The notes beneath the pieces are model-generated. The model saw nothing but the letters and a program-made list of their open reading frames with translations. It did not search any database and was not told the origin of the DNA. From Kitasatospora sp. MAA19 (lineage in GTDB: Bacteria > Actinomycetota > Actinomycetes > Streptomycetales > Streptomycetaceae), in assembly GCF_029894125.1 (NCBI RefSeq), contig NZ_JARXYZ010000035.1, positions 1 through 64,000 of the forward strand: 64,000 bases of DNA. The letters are read 5' to 3'. The translations under genes were made by a program, and so were the position numbers. Positions 1 to 7,834 of this stretch are shown here, piece after piece. Each line of letters opens with the position of its first letter. Within the stretch, counting starts at the first letter, position 1.

Positions 1-94
1 GAGTACGAGCAGGCGTACTGGACGGGACTGGAGCAACACCCGCAAGTCGCTTGATCACACGATCGCGGACTCCACGAAAGTCGGGGCAGCTCAC
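1..94 (+). mobile_element. 3' end of an IS3-family element, cut by the window edge
   Basis: Bases 1-54 encode the last 17 residues and the stop of an IS3-family OrfB transposase. The stretch is identical, in reverse orientation, to the end of the complete copy at 33117-34422. Bases 55-94 are the outer end of the element and finish in GCAGCTCAC, the reverse complement of the terminal inverted repeat start GTGAGCTGC. Sequence identity with the complete copy stops at base 94, so this is a second copy of the same IS, with most of it lying before the window. Confidence 0.9.
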
Positions 95-137
95 CGCCGG
101 CCGGATCCACGCTGCCTTCGTCACCAACGGCCGGTGA
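95..137 (+). pseudogene. Fragment of a replication-relaxation protein gene
   Basis: Directly after the IS end the frame reads RIHAAFVTNGR and stops. The same peptide core occurs inside the frameshifted replication-relaxation gene at 25059-25981 (RIHAAFVTDAR). This is a roughly 14-codon scrap left beside the IS and has no function of its own. It shows that the IS, or recombination at it, interrupted a member of that family. Confidence 0.6.
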
Positions 138-176
138 CGAAAGCACCCGGCGAAGCGCCTCTCGTAGGCTGACTGG

Positions 177-213
177 GTTGCCCGCCCCCACACCATTGCC
201 CGGGGCGGGCAAC
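177..213. terminator. Strong GC hairpin, terminator-like
   Basis: GTTGCCCGCCCC and GGGGCGGGCAAC form a perfect 12-bp stem around a short loop, with no T-run, as is usual in Streptomyces. A diverged copy of the hairpin, with the same flanking CTCGTAGGCTG, lies at 32633-32672. The bases from 214 to about 538 hold no gene that I can support. Confidence 0.6.
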
Positions 214-538
214 CACCCCACGAAACCCCGACCCGATCCGTCCCGACCCGCCCGACCGGGACGGCCAGGAGGACGACGGTCGCCGAGCGGCACCGGACCA
301 CCAGGACCGGCGAGCGGAGCGACGGCCTGAGCAGGGATCCGGGCACCGAAATGCCGCCACGCGGAACCTGGGAGCCAATCGACATCAAAGCCTTCGATCA
401 GCAGGCAATTTCTTGAACGGAACGTTAAATGCAAGGCCTTGTCTCGTATTTGGGTGTAGACTCTGAAGCGCAGAGGGTGGTCCGAAGGGTCGGCATCGCG
501 GTGATGCCGACGGATCACCTGCGGACAGGGGGAGCACC

Positions 539-700
539 ATGACCTACCACCTCGAGGTGGCGCGGGCGACGATCGACGAGCGTCTGCGGGAGGCCGAGAA
601 GCACCGCCTCGCGCGCGCGCTCCGGCTCAAGAGCCGCGCTGAGCGCACCGCCCGACGCGCACACCTGGCCCTGACAGGTCTGGTCGGCCCGACCGTATGA
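539..700 (+). CDS. Small basic helical protein, unknown function (53 aa)
   Basis: An ATG preceded by a purine-rich ribosome site (AGGGGGAG, about 4 bases upstream) opens a 53-codon frame beginning MTYHLEVARAT. The product is mostly charged and probably one amphipathic helix (RLREAEKHRLARALRL). It is followed 11 bases later by a strong hairpin, so it looks like a complete single-gene unit. Small basic proteins of this sort are common in Streptomyces accessory DNA, but I do not recognise a family. The case rests on the SD, the stop-to-terminator spacing and codon use. Confidence 0.55.
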   Translation: MTYHLEVARATIDERLREAEKHRLARALRLKSRAERTARRAHLALTGLVGPTV

Positions 701-711
701 GCATCACCCGT

Positions 712-747
712 GATGGGCCCTCACCGCGGCACCGGTGACGGCCCATC
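712..747. terminator. Hairpin terminator after the 53-aa gene
   Basis: GATGGGCC-C-TCACCG pairs with CGGTGA-C-GGCCCATC, a 14-bp stem with one central mismatch, starting 11 bases after the stop codon of the small gene. Confidence 0.65.
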
Positions 748-956
748 TGCTATCTGCAAAGAAAGCCTTTGGTGAACCGGCGCGGCCGGCCACACGCAGA
801 CGAATGCCGGGGCCTCAGCCGGTGGGCCTGAACCGCCTCCTCAACCCGGAGGCCGAGAAAGCCGACCGGGGGTAGGGCCGAACAGGACCTGAAGGCCGGC
901 GGGGCACGGGACGCCCTGCCGACCGCGCCGACAACACCTCCACCACCGCGGTGGGG

Positions 957-1556
957 TCAGCAGTCGGCTTCCTGCAGGTCACACGGCCGAACCGCCTCGC
1001 CGTCTTCGCTCGGCCCGGCCAGGACCGCGCAGTCGAGCGCGCCGCCGAGCGGGCCGGCCGGGTAATCCTGGCGGCCTTGCAGGGTCTCACCGGTCACGCT
1101 GGACACGTCGGACCCCCAGACCGCACCGAACTGCCGGTCCAACTCCCCCCGGGCATCGGGGAAACTCCCGGTCATCCCGACCACCAGCAGAATGCTGCGG
1201 CCCGACCCGACGGGCCCGTAACCCGCCACCGACACGTCCCGGTAGCGGCTCAACGCGGTCAGGTTCTTCCGGAGGCGGCCACGCTCCGCCGCGACCACCC
1301 CGTCGTCCGGCATCCGCTCCTGGTCACCGATCCGCTCCACCAGGACGATCCGGTGCGCGGACGGGGCTCCCACACCGGTCACGGTGGCCACGGTCAGCGC
1401 AGTGAACAGGAAGACGACCACCGTACCCACGATCCAGGCCTTACGGGGCACCCTGCGGTACCAGGACAGCGGAGCCGTCGGCTCCAGGGTGCTGGCCCAG
1501 ATCGCTTGGAGGACGCTGGGCTTCTCGGACGGCTGCCCGGTCTCTGTATCCGCCAT
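957..1556 (-). CDS. Single-pass membrane protein, unknown function (199 aa)
   Basis: The protein has a polar N-terminus of about 40 residues. One strong hydrophobic segment follows (AWIVGTVVVFLFTALTVATV, about residues 40-59), and then about 140 residues that are probably extracytoplasmic, with a Cys-containing tail (CDLQEADC). There is no cleavable signal peptide, so an N-in/C-out anchored protein is likely. It stands alone; the next gene on the right is divergent. I recognise no family. The open frame, its length and the clear membrane segment make it a credible gene. Confidence 0.6.
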   Translation of the reverse strand: MADTETGQPSEKPSVLQAIWASTLEPTAPLSWYRRVPRKAWIVGTVVVFLFTALTVATVTGVGAPSAHRIVLVERIGDQERMPDDGVVAAERGRLRKNLTALSRYRDVSVAGYGPVGSGRSILLVVGMTGSFPDARGELDRQFGAVWGSDVSSVTGETLQGRQDYPAGPLGGALDCAVLAGPSEDGEAVRPCDLQEADC

Positions 1557-1679
1557 GTCGCCTCATTCATATGACACCAGTTCACACCCTGCGGGGGGAG
1601 GATGGATCCTCTCATCCAGGCCCGGAATCCACCGGACCGGCACGTAACGTGGCCGGGTGTTGCTGCGCCGGCAGGCCGG

Positions 1680-1729
1680 TGGCTTTGTTCACGAGATTCG
1701 ACAGCGTTTGTTCACGACTTCGGACAGCA
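1680..1729 (+). repeat. Left 50-bp terminal inverted repeat
   Basis: Identical to the reverse complement of 3092-3141. It contains two imperfect direct copies of a unit of about 22 bp beginning TTTGTTCACGA. Confidence 0.85.
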
Positions 1730-2016
1730 CCCCGGCTGCCTTCGTTCGATTCCAGGCGGGGTCGCCGCAGTGGCATGGAGGTGGGGTCGCAGCTCCATGA
1801 GGAGGGCCCCGCATGCTGGCCGAGGGCTGGAGGAAGGGCCTTTCCGGCGATGTCGTACAGTGCCCCTATGTGTGCAGCAGTTCTCGCGCCTCCCGTCCTC
1901 TGAGGCGGGTCGCCATCGACACCAGCGCGTAGGTAGGCCACGGGCCGCGACGCGCTGGGTGGTTGTGCCCGCAGACGCGAGTCCACGACCACCTGCTCCG
2001 TCTGGAGATTCCTTCC

Positions 2017-2979
2017 GTGTCGAAAACTGCTGTTGCAATGACCCCTGCCCCCGTGACGGCGCCCCGATCAGTGCGCCGCGGCCTCGCCTACCTGGCGTTC
2101 GCCGGCATCACCTGGGGCACCACCGGCGCCGCCGTGGAGATCGTCTACCGGTCCAGCGACTTCGGGACGATGGCCGTCTCGTTCTGGCGCTTCCTGACCG
2201 GCGTGGCACTGCTGCTCGCAGCAAGCGTCGTTCGCCCGGCCCGCAAGCTGTCCAGGACGCCGCAGCCGGTGGGCCGACGTGTGCTGCTGTTCGCGGGCAC
2301 CGGCGTCGGCCTGGCGGTCTTCCAGACCGCCTACTTCGCCGCCGTGCAGGACACGGGACTGGCGGTGGGCACCATCGTCACCCTCGGGGCGGCCCCGGTG
2401 TTCACCGCCGCCGGCGGGCGCCTGTTCCTCGGTGAGCGCGTCGGACGAGGCGGCCTGCTGGCGGTCTGTGGCGCGCTGGCCGGCCTGGCGATCCTGGTGC
2501 TGGGTAACCAGCAGGGTGTCGTCCACCCCGTCGGGGTGGCGATGGCGCTGTTGTCCGCCGCCGGATACGCCGTCTCCAACCTCCTGGGCCGGTGGACCGG
2601 ACGGCATGGCGCCGGTGAGGACCCGTACACCCTCACGATGGGGTCCTTTGCCGTCGGCGCGGCTGTCATGCTGCCGCTCGCCTGGGGCGAGGGCCTCGTG
2701 CCGCACACCGCCCACCTGGGCCATGTCGTGCTGCTGATGCTCTACGTCGCCACCGTCACCACGGCACTCGCCTACCCGCTGTACTTCGCCGGAGCGGGCG
2801 CGGTCCGGGCAGCCACAGCGTCGGTGGTGATGCTCATCGAGCCGGTCAGTGCGGCAGTGCTCGCCGTGCTGTTCCTGGGCGAGCAGCTCACCGCGGCCAC
2901 GGTCATCGGCACGGTATTGATGCTCGCCGCCATCGCCGGCCTCGCCGTCGCAGAGTCCCGGCTGAACGCGACGGACTGA
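2017..2979 (+). CDS. EamA/DMT-family metabolite exporter
   Basis: A membrane transporter of the drug/metabolite (EamA) superfamily. The 320-residue product has about ten hydrophobic segments arranged as two EamA repeats. The first opens at [14 protein letters not shown] and the second at [33 protein letters not shown] near the end is the typical C-terminal signature. I chose the GTG at 2017 because GGAG lies 9 bases upstream and the length then fits the family; an in-frame ATG at 1963 has no such site. Substrate unknown (family members export amino acids or small metabolites). It is the only gene between the 50-bp inverted repeats. Confidence 0.85.
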   Translation: MSKTAVAMTPAPVTAPRSVRRGLAYLAFAGITWGTTGAAVEIVYRSSDFGTMAVSFWRFLTGVALLLAASVVRPARKLSRTPQPVGRRVLLFAGTGVGLAVFQTAYFAAVQDTGLAVGTIVTLGAAPVFTAAGGRLFLGERVGRGGLLAVCGALAGLAILVLGNQQGVVHPVGVAMALLSAAGYAVSNLLGRWTGRHGAGEDPYTLTMGSFAVGAAVMLPLAWGEGLVPHTAHLGHVVLLMLYVATVTTALAYPLYFAGAGAVRAATASVVMLIEPVSAAVLAVLFLGEQLTAATVIGTVLMLAAIAGLAVAESRLNATD

Positions 2980-3091
2980 CGAAGCGACGAGGCTGGTCAG
3001 CGTGGTCATTCCCTTGGGCTGGCCAGCCTCGTTCGGTCCGGTGACCAAGCGGGCTGCAGGCCTGCGCTGTTCGAATCGCCTGACCAAGTCC

Positions 3092-3141
3092 TGCTGTCCG
3101 AAGTCGTGAACAAACGCTGTCGAATCTCGTGAACAAAGCCA
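3092..3141 (-). repeat. Right 50-bp terminal inverted repeat
   Basis: Perfect inverted copy of 1680-1729. It lies about 110 bases downstream of the transporter stop codon. Confidence 0.85.
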
Positions 3142-3289
3142 TCCCGGAACCGCTTGAAGTTGCTGTCGGCGGTGTTGGCCTCGTGCGACACGAGCCGCCG
3201 CTGCGGACGTCGTCGGCTGTCACGGCGATCCGCGGTGGCGCCGGACGTCGCGGCGCTCGCGCGGATGCTGGGCTGACGCAGAAATAACG

Positions 3290-3321
3290 ACGTCCCCCCG
3301 CCGGCTCGGTCAGGGGGACGT
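3290..3321. terminator. Terminator of the LGFP gene
   Basis: ACGTCCCCC and GGGGGACGT form a perfect 9-bp stem with a 14-base loop, starting 15 bases past the stop codon of the minus-strand LGFP gene. Confidence 0.75.
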
Positions 3322-3335
3322 AGGTCAGGCGGGGG

Positions 3336-4379
3336 CTACTCTCCCCAGTTGCATTTGGTCTGGAGTGCTTTGCCCGCGTCGTAGGGGACCATGTCGTAGT
3401 GCCAGGCTTCCAGGTCCCAGGTTGGACCGCCCCAGTGGCCGCCGTTGCCGTTGGAGTAGGAGTACGACGCGTGGCAGTACAGCTGCTCGTAGGTCGAGTG
3501 CATCTCGCCCTGCGTGGCGTGCGGGAACATGAGCGTGTTGGACCAGACTTGCTTCCAGTTGTCCGCCGAGTCGCTGGAAGCGGTGTCCGAGTGTGAGGTA
3601 CTCGCGAACGCGGCGTCGGTCGGGGTGACATGCGTGGAGCGCTTGTTCTGGTCCGCCAGGTTCATGTAGACCTCGGTCTTCTTCACCCACTTCGTGTTGG
3701 TGATGCCGCCGTAGCCGATGCATGCGGTGTGGCAGCTTTCGAAGGCGTTGGACTGGCCGCCGTTGTACAGGATATAGCGGCCGGACTGGAAGTTCTGCCG
3801 TACGCCCGTGTTGTTGTCTTCGATGCCTCCGACGTAGTCCTCTTTGTATTCGTCGGACGTCGGGTAGCCGTAGAAACCGCTCTCGTACCCGTTCTGTCCC
3901 CACCACCAGCCGGTGAGGCCGTGGACGGCGTGGGCGCCGCTGTACTGGCTCCAGTAGACGGTGCCGCCCTGGAACTGCTGGCGTACGCCGTAGCCGTCGG
4001 GATTCGTGAGCTCGTCGCTGAGGGGGTAGCCCAGATAGCCGCGCTCCCAGCCCAGGTCGGCCCAGTGCTGGCGGATCGCGCCCCACACGGCGTGTGCGCC
4101 GGTGTCGGGGGTCCAGTAGATCGAGCCGTTGTCAAAGGCCTGGAAGCGGCCGATGCCGTCGGGGGTGCCGAGTTCGTCGGTGGTGGGGCAGCCCAGCGAC
4201 CGCTGGACGCCGGGGGTCTGGGTGTACTCGGTCCAGATGGCGCCGTCCACGGAGTGGGACCCGCAGAAGACTTCGGCGGACGCGGGGGTGGCGCCGATGG
4301 TGAAGCTGGCGGTGACCAGGGCGAGGGCGACGACCGGAGCCGCCCGGAGTGTTCCGATTCGTCCGAGGGAGGGATACAT
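3336..4379 (-). CDS. Secreted LGFP-repeat protein
   Basis: A 347-residue exported protein. The N-terminus is a Sec signal (hydrophobic run APVVALALVTASFTIGATPA, then ASA cleavage). Three to four LGFP-type repeats follow in the first half (motifs LGCPTTDE, LGYPLSDE, FYGYPTSDE, each with a W-x-x-x-x-GAHAV partner). The unique C-terminal half has several Cys residues and a WxxGGHWGGPTW stretch. LGFP repeats are known from cell-surface proteins and are thought to bind cell wall or carbohydrate. I start at the ATG at 4379, which has AGGAAG 6 bases upstream. The same frame stays open upstream into an integrase fragment. Confidence 0.85.
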   Translation of the reverse strand: MYPSLGRIGTLRAAPVVALALVTASFTIGATPASAEVFCGSHSVDGAIWTEYTQTPGVQRSLGCPTTDELGTPDGIGRFQAFDNGSIYWTPDTGAHAVWGAIRQHWADLGWERGYLGYPLSDELTNPDGYGVRQQFQGGTVYWSQYSGAHAVHGLTGWWWGQNGYESGFYGYPTSDEYKEDYVGGIEDNNTGVRQNFQSGRYILYNGGQSNAFESCHTACIGYGGITNTKWVKKTEVYMNLADQNKRSTHVTPTDAAFASTSHSDTASSDSADNWKQVWSNTLMFPHATQGEMHSTYEQLYCHASYSYSNGNGGHWGGPTWDLEAWHYDMVPYDAGKALQTKCNWGE

Positions 4380-4730
4380 GTCAACTTCCTGCCCCAGCCC
4401 CGGGTACACGAACCTACTGCCAGCCGGACGGTCGATGCTCGTGACCGCCTTCGAGCCGAACTTCAACCAGTCGACGAACAGCCCCAGTTCCTCGGCCGCC
4501 ACCCGCCAGTCGCGGCCCGTCCGTATGCACCAGCGCAGGTACAGCGCGACGTGCCCGGCGTACGTACGGGTCGTCAGCTCCGCCTGGTCCTTGCCGAACC
4601 GCACGTGCCGCAAGAACGTGTCGGCCGCGGGAACCACGACGAGGTCGTCGTCCAGCACGGTCCAGTACCGGACGCCAGACGGGAGTTGAAAAGCCGGGTG
4701 ATGTACCTTACGTGCCTTACTACTCTCCAA
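4380..4730 (-). pseudogene. N-terminal fragment of a tyrosine recombinase (integrase)
   Basis: About 117 codons, in the same frame as the LGFP gene and running straight into it. The sequence resembles the N-terminal SAM-like core-binding domain of phage-type integrases (TFLRHVRFGKDQAELTTRTY, YLRWCIRTGRDW, LGLFVDWLKFG). The catalytic domain with its R-H-R-Y residues is absent. I infer a truncated integrase accidentally fused in frame to an unrelated secreted-protein gene; a 464-residue chimera starting at 4730 would bury the signal peptide and is unlikely to be exported. Confidence 0.65.
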
Positions 4731-4768
4731 GGCGCTGACCAGCGAGAACGGGCCGGACCACCAGATAA

Positions 4769-5368
4769 GGGGCGCTTCGGCTCGGGCACATCCTGGCCGT
4801 CGTCCGCACCCACGTCGCCTTCGTGGCCGGCGCCCGCGCGGCCGGGGACGGGTGCTCGCCGCTGGACTTCCTACCCGAGGTCTACCACCGCTACAGCGAA
4901 GGGCGGGACGGTTCGGTCGCCCCCGACGGCCTGCTGCACTACGCGACGAGTGAAGCGGGTCGCGCGCTGTATCGGGCGTTCGTCGAGGTCGACCGCGGCA
5001 CCATGGCCAGCAAGAGGCTCGCCGCCAAGCTGATCGGCTACGCCCGCTTCCACGACCACCACCCGAACCCGCCCCACCTGCGGCGCACCGCTGGAGCGCA
5101 GACCGTGCTGCCGGCCTGGCAGCAGCACTACGTGGCCTTCCCCCGGCTGCTGTTCGTCCTGGCGGACACCGGCGAGCAGGCCGCCCGGCAGCGCGTCCGC
5201 GACCTCCAGGCCATCGCCGACGGCCACCCGCTGGTCGCCCGGATGCTGATGAGTGTGAAGGCCGGCGCGGCCCGCCTGGCCGATCTGGAGCAGCACGGTG
5301 TCAACGGCGCCGTCTGGCACTCACTCACCGACCACCAGCGGGCGCGGTGCGGGGCTTGGCAGCTGTAA
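4769..5368 (+). pseudogene. 5'-truncated replication-relaxation family gene
   Basis: The frame opens after a stop at 4766 without a convincing start and encodes about 199 residues. They match the C-terminal two thirds of the intact replication-relaxation protein at 6003-6959: ILAVVRTHVAFVAGAR against QLAVVRTHLVFLADAR, then FVEVDRGTM, FPRLLFVL and the closing VWHSL region. The N-terminal winged-helix half is missing, cut at the junction with the integrase fragment. Two related copies side by side suggest tandem duplication or recombination between plasmids. Confidence 0.75.
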
Positions 5369-5433
5369 CCCGTACGGGCGGGTCTCGCGGTGAACCGCCC
5401 GTTGGCCGGGGGCCGCTCTGCCAGCGTGAGGGC

Positions 5434-5778
5434 ATGACGAGCAACAGCGGCTTCATCCAGGACGTGACCATCTGCCCCGAGGTCGACCGGCTCCCTGGCC
5501 ACGAAGGCGATCTGACATGGCTGGGCATGTGGACGCTGGCCCACCGCGGCGACCGGGGTGTCCAGGCCCTCACCGTGTGGGCCTACCGCACCGAGGCGGA
5601 CGCGCTGGAGGCCGGCGCGGATCTGGCCTGTCTCAACACTGAGGGCACCCCGGTCGGGGAGCAGGTGCGCGCGTGCTTCACGGCCGGGCGGTTCGAAGAA
5701 GCCATCGCCCTGTACGAGGGGCAACAACCGACGGAGCACGTGCTGAGCGTCCAGCCCGCACTCCTGCAGGGCGCCTGA
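5434..5778 (+). CDS. Small acidic protein of unknown function (114 aa)
   Basis: Begins MTSNSGFIQD at an ATG with GAGG about 4 bases upstream; an earlier in-frame start at 5347 lacks a ribosome site. The product is acidic and soluble, with a central WAYRTEADALEAGADLA helix and a C-terminal FEEAIALYEG helix. I recognise no family. It sits between a truncated and an intact replication-relaxation gene and just before the iteron-like repeats, so a role linked to that replicon module is possible, from position only. Confidence 0.6.
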   Translation: MTSNSGFIQDVTICPEVDRLPGHEGDLTWLGMWTLAHRGDRGVQALTVWAYRTEADALEAGADLACLNTEGTPVGEQVRACFTAGRFEEAIALYEGQQPTEHVLSVQPALLQGA

Positions 5779-5782
5779 CCCC

Positions 5783-5941
5783 ACCATCAAGGTGTCCGGG
5801 ACCGTCTCCAAGGTTGGAAGCAGGCCATCAAGGAATCCACCAAGGTTGGAGGCTTGACGGGCCGCCACCTTGGTGAAGGCCGTTACGTGATCGTTGCCGC
5901 AGAAGGGGTGGATCGCCAAGGTATCCGCCAAGGTTGGCGGG
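5783..5941. repeat. Iteron-like CCAAGGTTGG repeat cluster
   Basis: Seven copies of a short motif fall within 160 bp. The best are CTCCAAGGTTGGAAG (5806), CCACCAAGGTTGGAGG (5838), CGCCAAGGTATC (5914) and CGCCAAGGTTGGCG (5927). CACCTTGGTG at 5864 is inverted, and partial copies (ATCAAGG) lie at 5787 and 5827. The core is a near-palindrome, TCCAAGGTTGGA-like. The cluster lies immediately upstream of the intact replication-relaxation gene, the arrangement expected for plasmid iterons or for an autoregulatory operator. Which of the two cannot be told from sequence. Confidence 0.7.
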
Positions 5942-6002
5942 GTTGCCTTCGGCGACCGCGCGGAGCACCGGCTCCGCGCCCAGCCGAAGGGGGAACCCCG
6001 CG

Positions 6003-6959
6003 ATGACGACGAGCGACGGCTCCAGGACGAAGAGCAGGGCGAGGACGGGCGCGGAGCCGGACAGCGAGACGCGGGAGGTGGAGATCACCTGGGCCGTGCT
6101 CGCCGCCCTGTTCCAGTTCCGGATCGCCACCGCCGAGCAACTGCGCCGGCTGACCGCCCCGGACGCGGGCATCGAGAAGATGCGGGCCCGTCTGCGGCGG
6201 CTGCGCGAGGAGGGCCTGGCCGAGGAACTGGTGCTGCCGCAGGCCGGACGGCAGCGGGCCTGGTTCCTGACCGAACACGGGGCGAGGGTCGCCAGCGCCT
6301 TCCCCGAACTGGCGGACATCCCCGCCCCGAGAACGCCCGGCGACAAGAGCGCCTTCAAGTACACGCTGTGGCACCAGCTCGCCGTCGTGCGCACCCACCT
6401 GGTGTTCCTCGCCGACGCCCGCCGCCGAGGCGACGCCTACGGGCCGTTCGACTTCATCCCGGAGATCACCCACCGCTTCGCCGAAGGCCGCGAGGGCACC
6501 GTGCGCCCGGACGGCCTGCTCTACTACAGCCGCACCAACGCAGACGACGCCCGGGTCACCAACCTGGCGTTCGTCGAGGTCGACCGCGGCACCATGGGCG
6601 GGCCCCGGCTGGCCGCCAAGCTCAACGCCTACGCCCGCTACTGGGCCACCGCGCCACTGCCGCCCGGCGTCTGGCACGGCACCATCGAGGCCAAGGGCGG
6701 CGGCGTGCCACTGTGGGAACGCCGCTACGTGCGCTTCCCCCGGTTGCTGTTCGTCCTCACCGGCACCAGGCAGGCCGGCTTCGCCCACCGCGCCGACGAC
6801 CTGGAGCTCATCGCCCGCACCCGGCACGTCGACAAGATGCTGGCCACCGTCCCGGCCAGGGTCGCCAAGCTGGAGGACCTGGAGGACGAAGGCCCCGGCT
6901 CCGACGTCTGGTGGTCGATCGCCGATCTCGAAGCCGGGCCGGGCACTTGGTGGAGCTGA
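6003..6959 (+). CDS. Replication-relaxation family protein, intact copy
   Basis: A 318-residue protein of the replication-relaxation family (known from actinobacterial and Gram-positive plasmids, linked to plasmid replication). The N-terminal third holds a winged helix (residues about 25-95: AALFQFRIATAEQLRRL, then MRARLRRLREEGLAEE and a basic wing). The C-terminal part has the conserved THLVFLADARRRGDAYGPFD, AFVEVDRGTM and RFPRLLFVLTG blocks. The ATG at 6003 is preceded by GAAGGGGGAA. It is the only uninterrupted copy here; broken ones lie at 95, 4769, 12293 and 25059. The iteron-like cluster upstream suggests it binds there. Confidence 0.8.
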   Translation: MTTSDGSRTKSRARTGAEPDSETREVEITWAVLAALFQFRIATAEQLRRLTAPDAGIEKMRARLRRLREEGLAEELVLPQAGRQRAWFLTEHGARVASAFPELADIPAPRTPGDKSAFKYTLWHQLAVVRTHLVFLADARRRGDAYGPFDFIPEITHRFAEGREGTVRPDGLLYYSRTNADDARVTNLAFVEVDRGTMGGPRLAAKLNAYARYWATAPLPPGVWHGTIEAKGGGVPLWERRYVRFPRLLFVLTGTRQAGFAHRADDLELIARTRHVDKMLATVPARVAKLEDLEDEGPGSDVWWSIADLEAGPGTWWS

Positions 6960-7041
6960 CCGACACCTGGTCCTGACCGGCACCGACACCGACACCTTGA
7001 TGCCCGTCCCGCCTGACCCGTCTCAACGAAGTTCGGCGAGT

Positions 7042-7261
7042 CTTGAGGAGCAGACCGATCAGCAGGACAGCGTTGCCGTGGTTGATGTCGACGGCCCACA
7101 GCACGTCGTCGGTTATCGCCAGGACGTCGGACAGGAAGCTGGAGCAACTCGGACTCGTCGTTCTGGACCCGGCGGGACAGCAGCCGCTTGCCCTCCACGT
7201 CGATCACCACGGCGTGGTGGTGCTTCTTGCCGATGTCCACTCCGGCCCAGATCTGGGGCAC
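7042..7261 (-). pseudogene. IS110-family transposase, N-terminal remnant
   Basis: Starting at a GTG at 7261, the minus strand encodes IWAGVDIGKKHHHAVVID and then SRRVQNDESELL, the start of the DEDD domain of IS110-family transposases. After a frame change it continues as VLWAVDINHGNAVLLIGLLL. The rest of the enzyme, including the C-terminal Ser region, is gone. It is a frameshifted remnant and inactive. Confidence 0.8.
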
Positions 7262-7319
7262 GGTCCCCTCCGTCAGCTCGCTCGTCCACGTCCCCACAGA
7301 CGACCTCGCCTCGACTCGC

Positions 7320-7398
7320 ACAGGTGCTGGGAGTTGCCCGCACAACTGCCGGGCGTCGTCACGGTCAGCGCGACCTGTGCCAAGAGCGCGAAGTCGTA
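7320..7398 (+). pseudogene. 79-bp fragment of the subtilase gene
   Basis: Nearly identical to about 30236-30312, inside the complete S8 peptidase gene (29161-30696). The shared peptide is LPAQLPGVVTVSAT, followed by AKSAKS. Only a few bases differ, so the copy is recent compared with the other scraps. It lies against the IS110 remnant, with no start and an immediate stop. Confidence 0.8.
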
Positions 7399-7534
7399 GC
7401 CCCTTCGGGGAGGACGATCTGCATTTCGGGTCCCGGTGCCCCGCAGTGCGGAGGGGCGCCGGGCGGGTCCTTTCGAATTTCCTTACCCAGAGCTGGAGTT
7501 GGTGGAAGTGCCGCGGCCGCTTCGAGACATCCCT

Positions 7535-7700
7535 CGGGGCGCCGACGGCGTCACCTCCCTCACCGGCTCCGAACGACGGGTCGCCGCGCTGGCCGTGATG
7601 GACTGCACCGATCTCTCAATCGCCGGGCAACTGCGCATCACCGCAAGTAGGGTGGAGCAGCGCCTGACACGCGTGTGCCGGAACTCGACGTCAAACGCCA
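7535..7700 (+). pseudogene. LuxR-type HTH remnant
   Basis: The frame reads LTGSERRVAALAV, then IAGQLRITASRVEQRLTRVCR, a recognisable C-terminal LuxR helix-turn-helix in the style of the large LuxR/AAA regulators. Several normally conserved residues have changed and nothing upstream encodes the rest. The same open frame continues into the YceI gene, but the HTH piece does not belong to it. Confidence 0.6.
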
Positions 7701-7834
7701 AAGAGATCTTCCCGTGGGCCTGCGCAACGACGGAAGCACGACCGGGCGGACTGGACCCGGACGCCTTGGCACGCAGCACTCCCAGCTGTCCTCGCCCCCA
7801 CTGCGGAACTGACTGCCCCTCCCTAAGGATTCAC

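Larger units (their letters stand above)
1680..3141. mobile_element. Candidate transposase-less transposon with 50-bp inverted ends
   Basis: A perfect 50-bp inverted repeat bounds this segment (1680-1729 and 3092-3141). Each end contains two near-repeats of TTTGTTCACGA followed by a TTCG(G)ACAG tail, as expected for tandem transposase-binding sites. The only gene inside is an EamA-type transporter, and no transposase is present. I infer a non-autonomous element or two solo ends with a passenger gene. No clear target duplication is visible, so the boundary as a mobile unit is unproven. Confidence 0.5.

Noticed and set aside
1869-1904. Possible 11-codon leader peptide (MCAAVLAPPVL) upstream of the exporter
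   Set aside because: No SD, no run of a regulatory amino acid and no convincing competing hairpins; not enough to call an attenuator.
3060-3090. TGTTCGAATCGCCTGA considered as a tRNA T-arm
   Set aside because: No acceptor, D or anticodon stems can be placed around it.
3290-3321. Short inverted repeat considered as CRISPR-like
   Set aside because: A single hairpin; no array of regularly spaced identical repeats was seen anywhere in the window.
3630-5033. 467-codon plus-strand open frame
   Set aside because: It is antisense to the LGFP and integrase-fragment frames, has Val/Ala/Gly-rich shadow composition, no family motif and no ribosome site.
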